Assembly: GCA_948616425.1 (NCBI GenBank)
Contig: CAPGBJ010000099.1
Location: 1 to 22,526 of the forward strand
Direction: 5' to 3'
DNA: 22,526 nucleotides
DNA from: an uncultured Oscillospiraceae bacterium
GTDB lineage: Bacteria; Bacillota; Clostridia; Oscillospirales; Oscillospiraceae
The notes under the pieces are model-generated. The model did not search any database and was not told where the DNA came from. It worked only from the letters and a program-made list of their open reading frames with translations. Of this stretch, positions 22,337 through 22,526 are shown piece by piece; position 1 is the first letter of the stretch; each line of letters opens with the position of its first letter. A program made the translations under genes and the position numbers.

Positions 22337-22526
22337 TGCAGTGTAAGTCTGTCAAAGAAATTGGACAAGGAGCTCAAGAGGAGAGAGCCAAGCGAGAGGT
22401 CTCATCGGAAGGTTGTTGGAACGGCGGTTATGCACAGCGAGTTGCTTCTGAAAGTCAGGCAGAGAGAAGAAAGAGTGGAGAGAATAAAAGCGTTTCTGGT
22501 CTTCCCTGTGGCTGCGCTCTACCTTG
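22337..22526 (-). mobile_element. 3' end of an insertion sequence, truncated by the window
   Basis: Contains the transposase end described separately. The left boundary of the element must lie between the MATE terminator (ends 22333) and the transposase stop (22352). Candidate element tips beginning TG are at 22337 and 22342 (TGTAAGTCTGTC). The matching inverted repeat is outside the window, so the exact end is not known. Confidence 0.4.
22352..22526 (-). CDS. DDE-type transposase, C-terminal fragment (integrase core family)
   Basis: The minus strand is open from the right edge to a TGA at 22354-22352, 57 codons. The fragment begins KVERSHREDQKRFYSLHSFF and continues with QKQLAVHNRRSNNLPMRPLA and WLSPLELLVQFL. 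This is the C-terminal end of an integrase-core (rve) transposase of the IS3/IS481 type: the Glu in KVERSHRED is the last residue of the DDE catalytic triad, and the NRR..N.PM.PL.W.SP ending is typical for a group common in Clostridia. The other catalytic residues and the start lie beyond the window. No internal stop or frameshift is seen. The product would cut and join the insertion sequence DNA. Confidence 0.8.
   Translation of the reverse strand, partial: KVERSHREDQKRFYSLHSFFSLPDFQKQLAVHNRRSNNLPMRPLAWLSPLELLVQFL

Overview
The window looks like chromosome from a moderately high-GC, spore-forming Clostridia of the Oscillospiraceae type (Flavonifractor/Intestinimonas-like gut bacteria). This rests on the presence of SpoIIE, the Gls24-like/FakA-like (YloU/YloV) pair, an SLH-anchored S-layer protein, strong AGGAGG ribosome binding sites and typical Firmicutes protein families. 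The genus is an inference; there is no rRNA in the window.

Layout. 1-240: AT-rich divergent promoter region with a possible gene fragment leaving the left edge on the minus strand. 244-2483: a two-gene glycerate operon (NAD-dependent D-2-hydroxyacid dehydrogenase, then glycerate 2-kinase) that would turn hydroxypyruvate into D-glycerate and then 2-phosphoglycerate. 2644-3126: an orphan phage tail-fibre-like protein. 3187-7086 (minus): a 1299-residue S-layer protein with signal peptide and SLH repeats, preceded by a very good sigma-A promoter, a leader of about 337 nt with strong predicted hairpins, and an upstream array of repeated heptamers and a palindrome. 7788-10121 (minus): spoIIE, with its own long leader and a possible Spo0A site. 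10539-12601: Gls24-like protein and FakA/YloV-like DAK2 protein.

12674-22236 is a dense export region. A minus-strand operon (17413 to 12674) encodes an ABC ATPase, a zinc-ribbon membrane-anchored extracellular protein of TcaA-like layout, and two ABC-2-type permeases whose genes overlap by 4 nt. Divergent from it is a plus-strand operon with a previously untracked 50-residue single-span membrane peptide, a BceA-type ATPase and a BceB-type permease. The shared 284-nt intergenic region has a promoter for each side and phased TTAAAG-type repeats, but no two-component system is in the window. A MATE exporter follows with its own promoter and terminator. At 22352-22526 the C-terminal end of a DDE transposase runs off the right edge.

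The items most worth a second look are the structured S-layer leader and its upstream repeat array, the small peptide fused into the BceAB-type operon, the zinc-ribbon sensor-like protein inside the opposing ABC operon, and the orphan tail-fibre-like gene. I see no CRISPR array, tRNA or rRNA.
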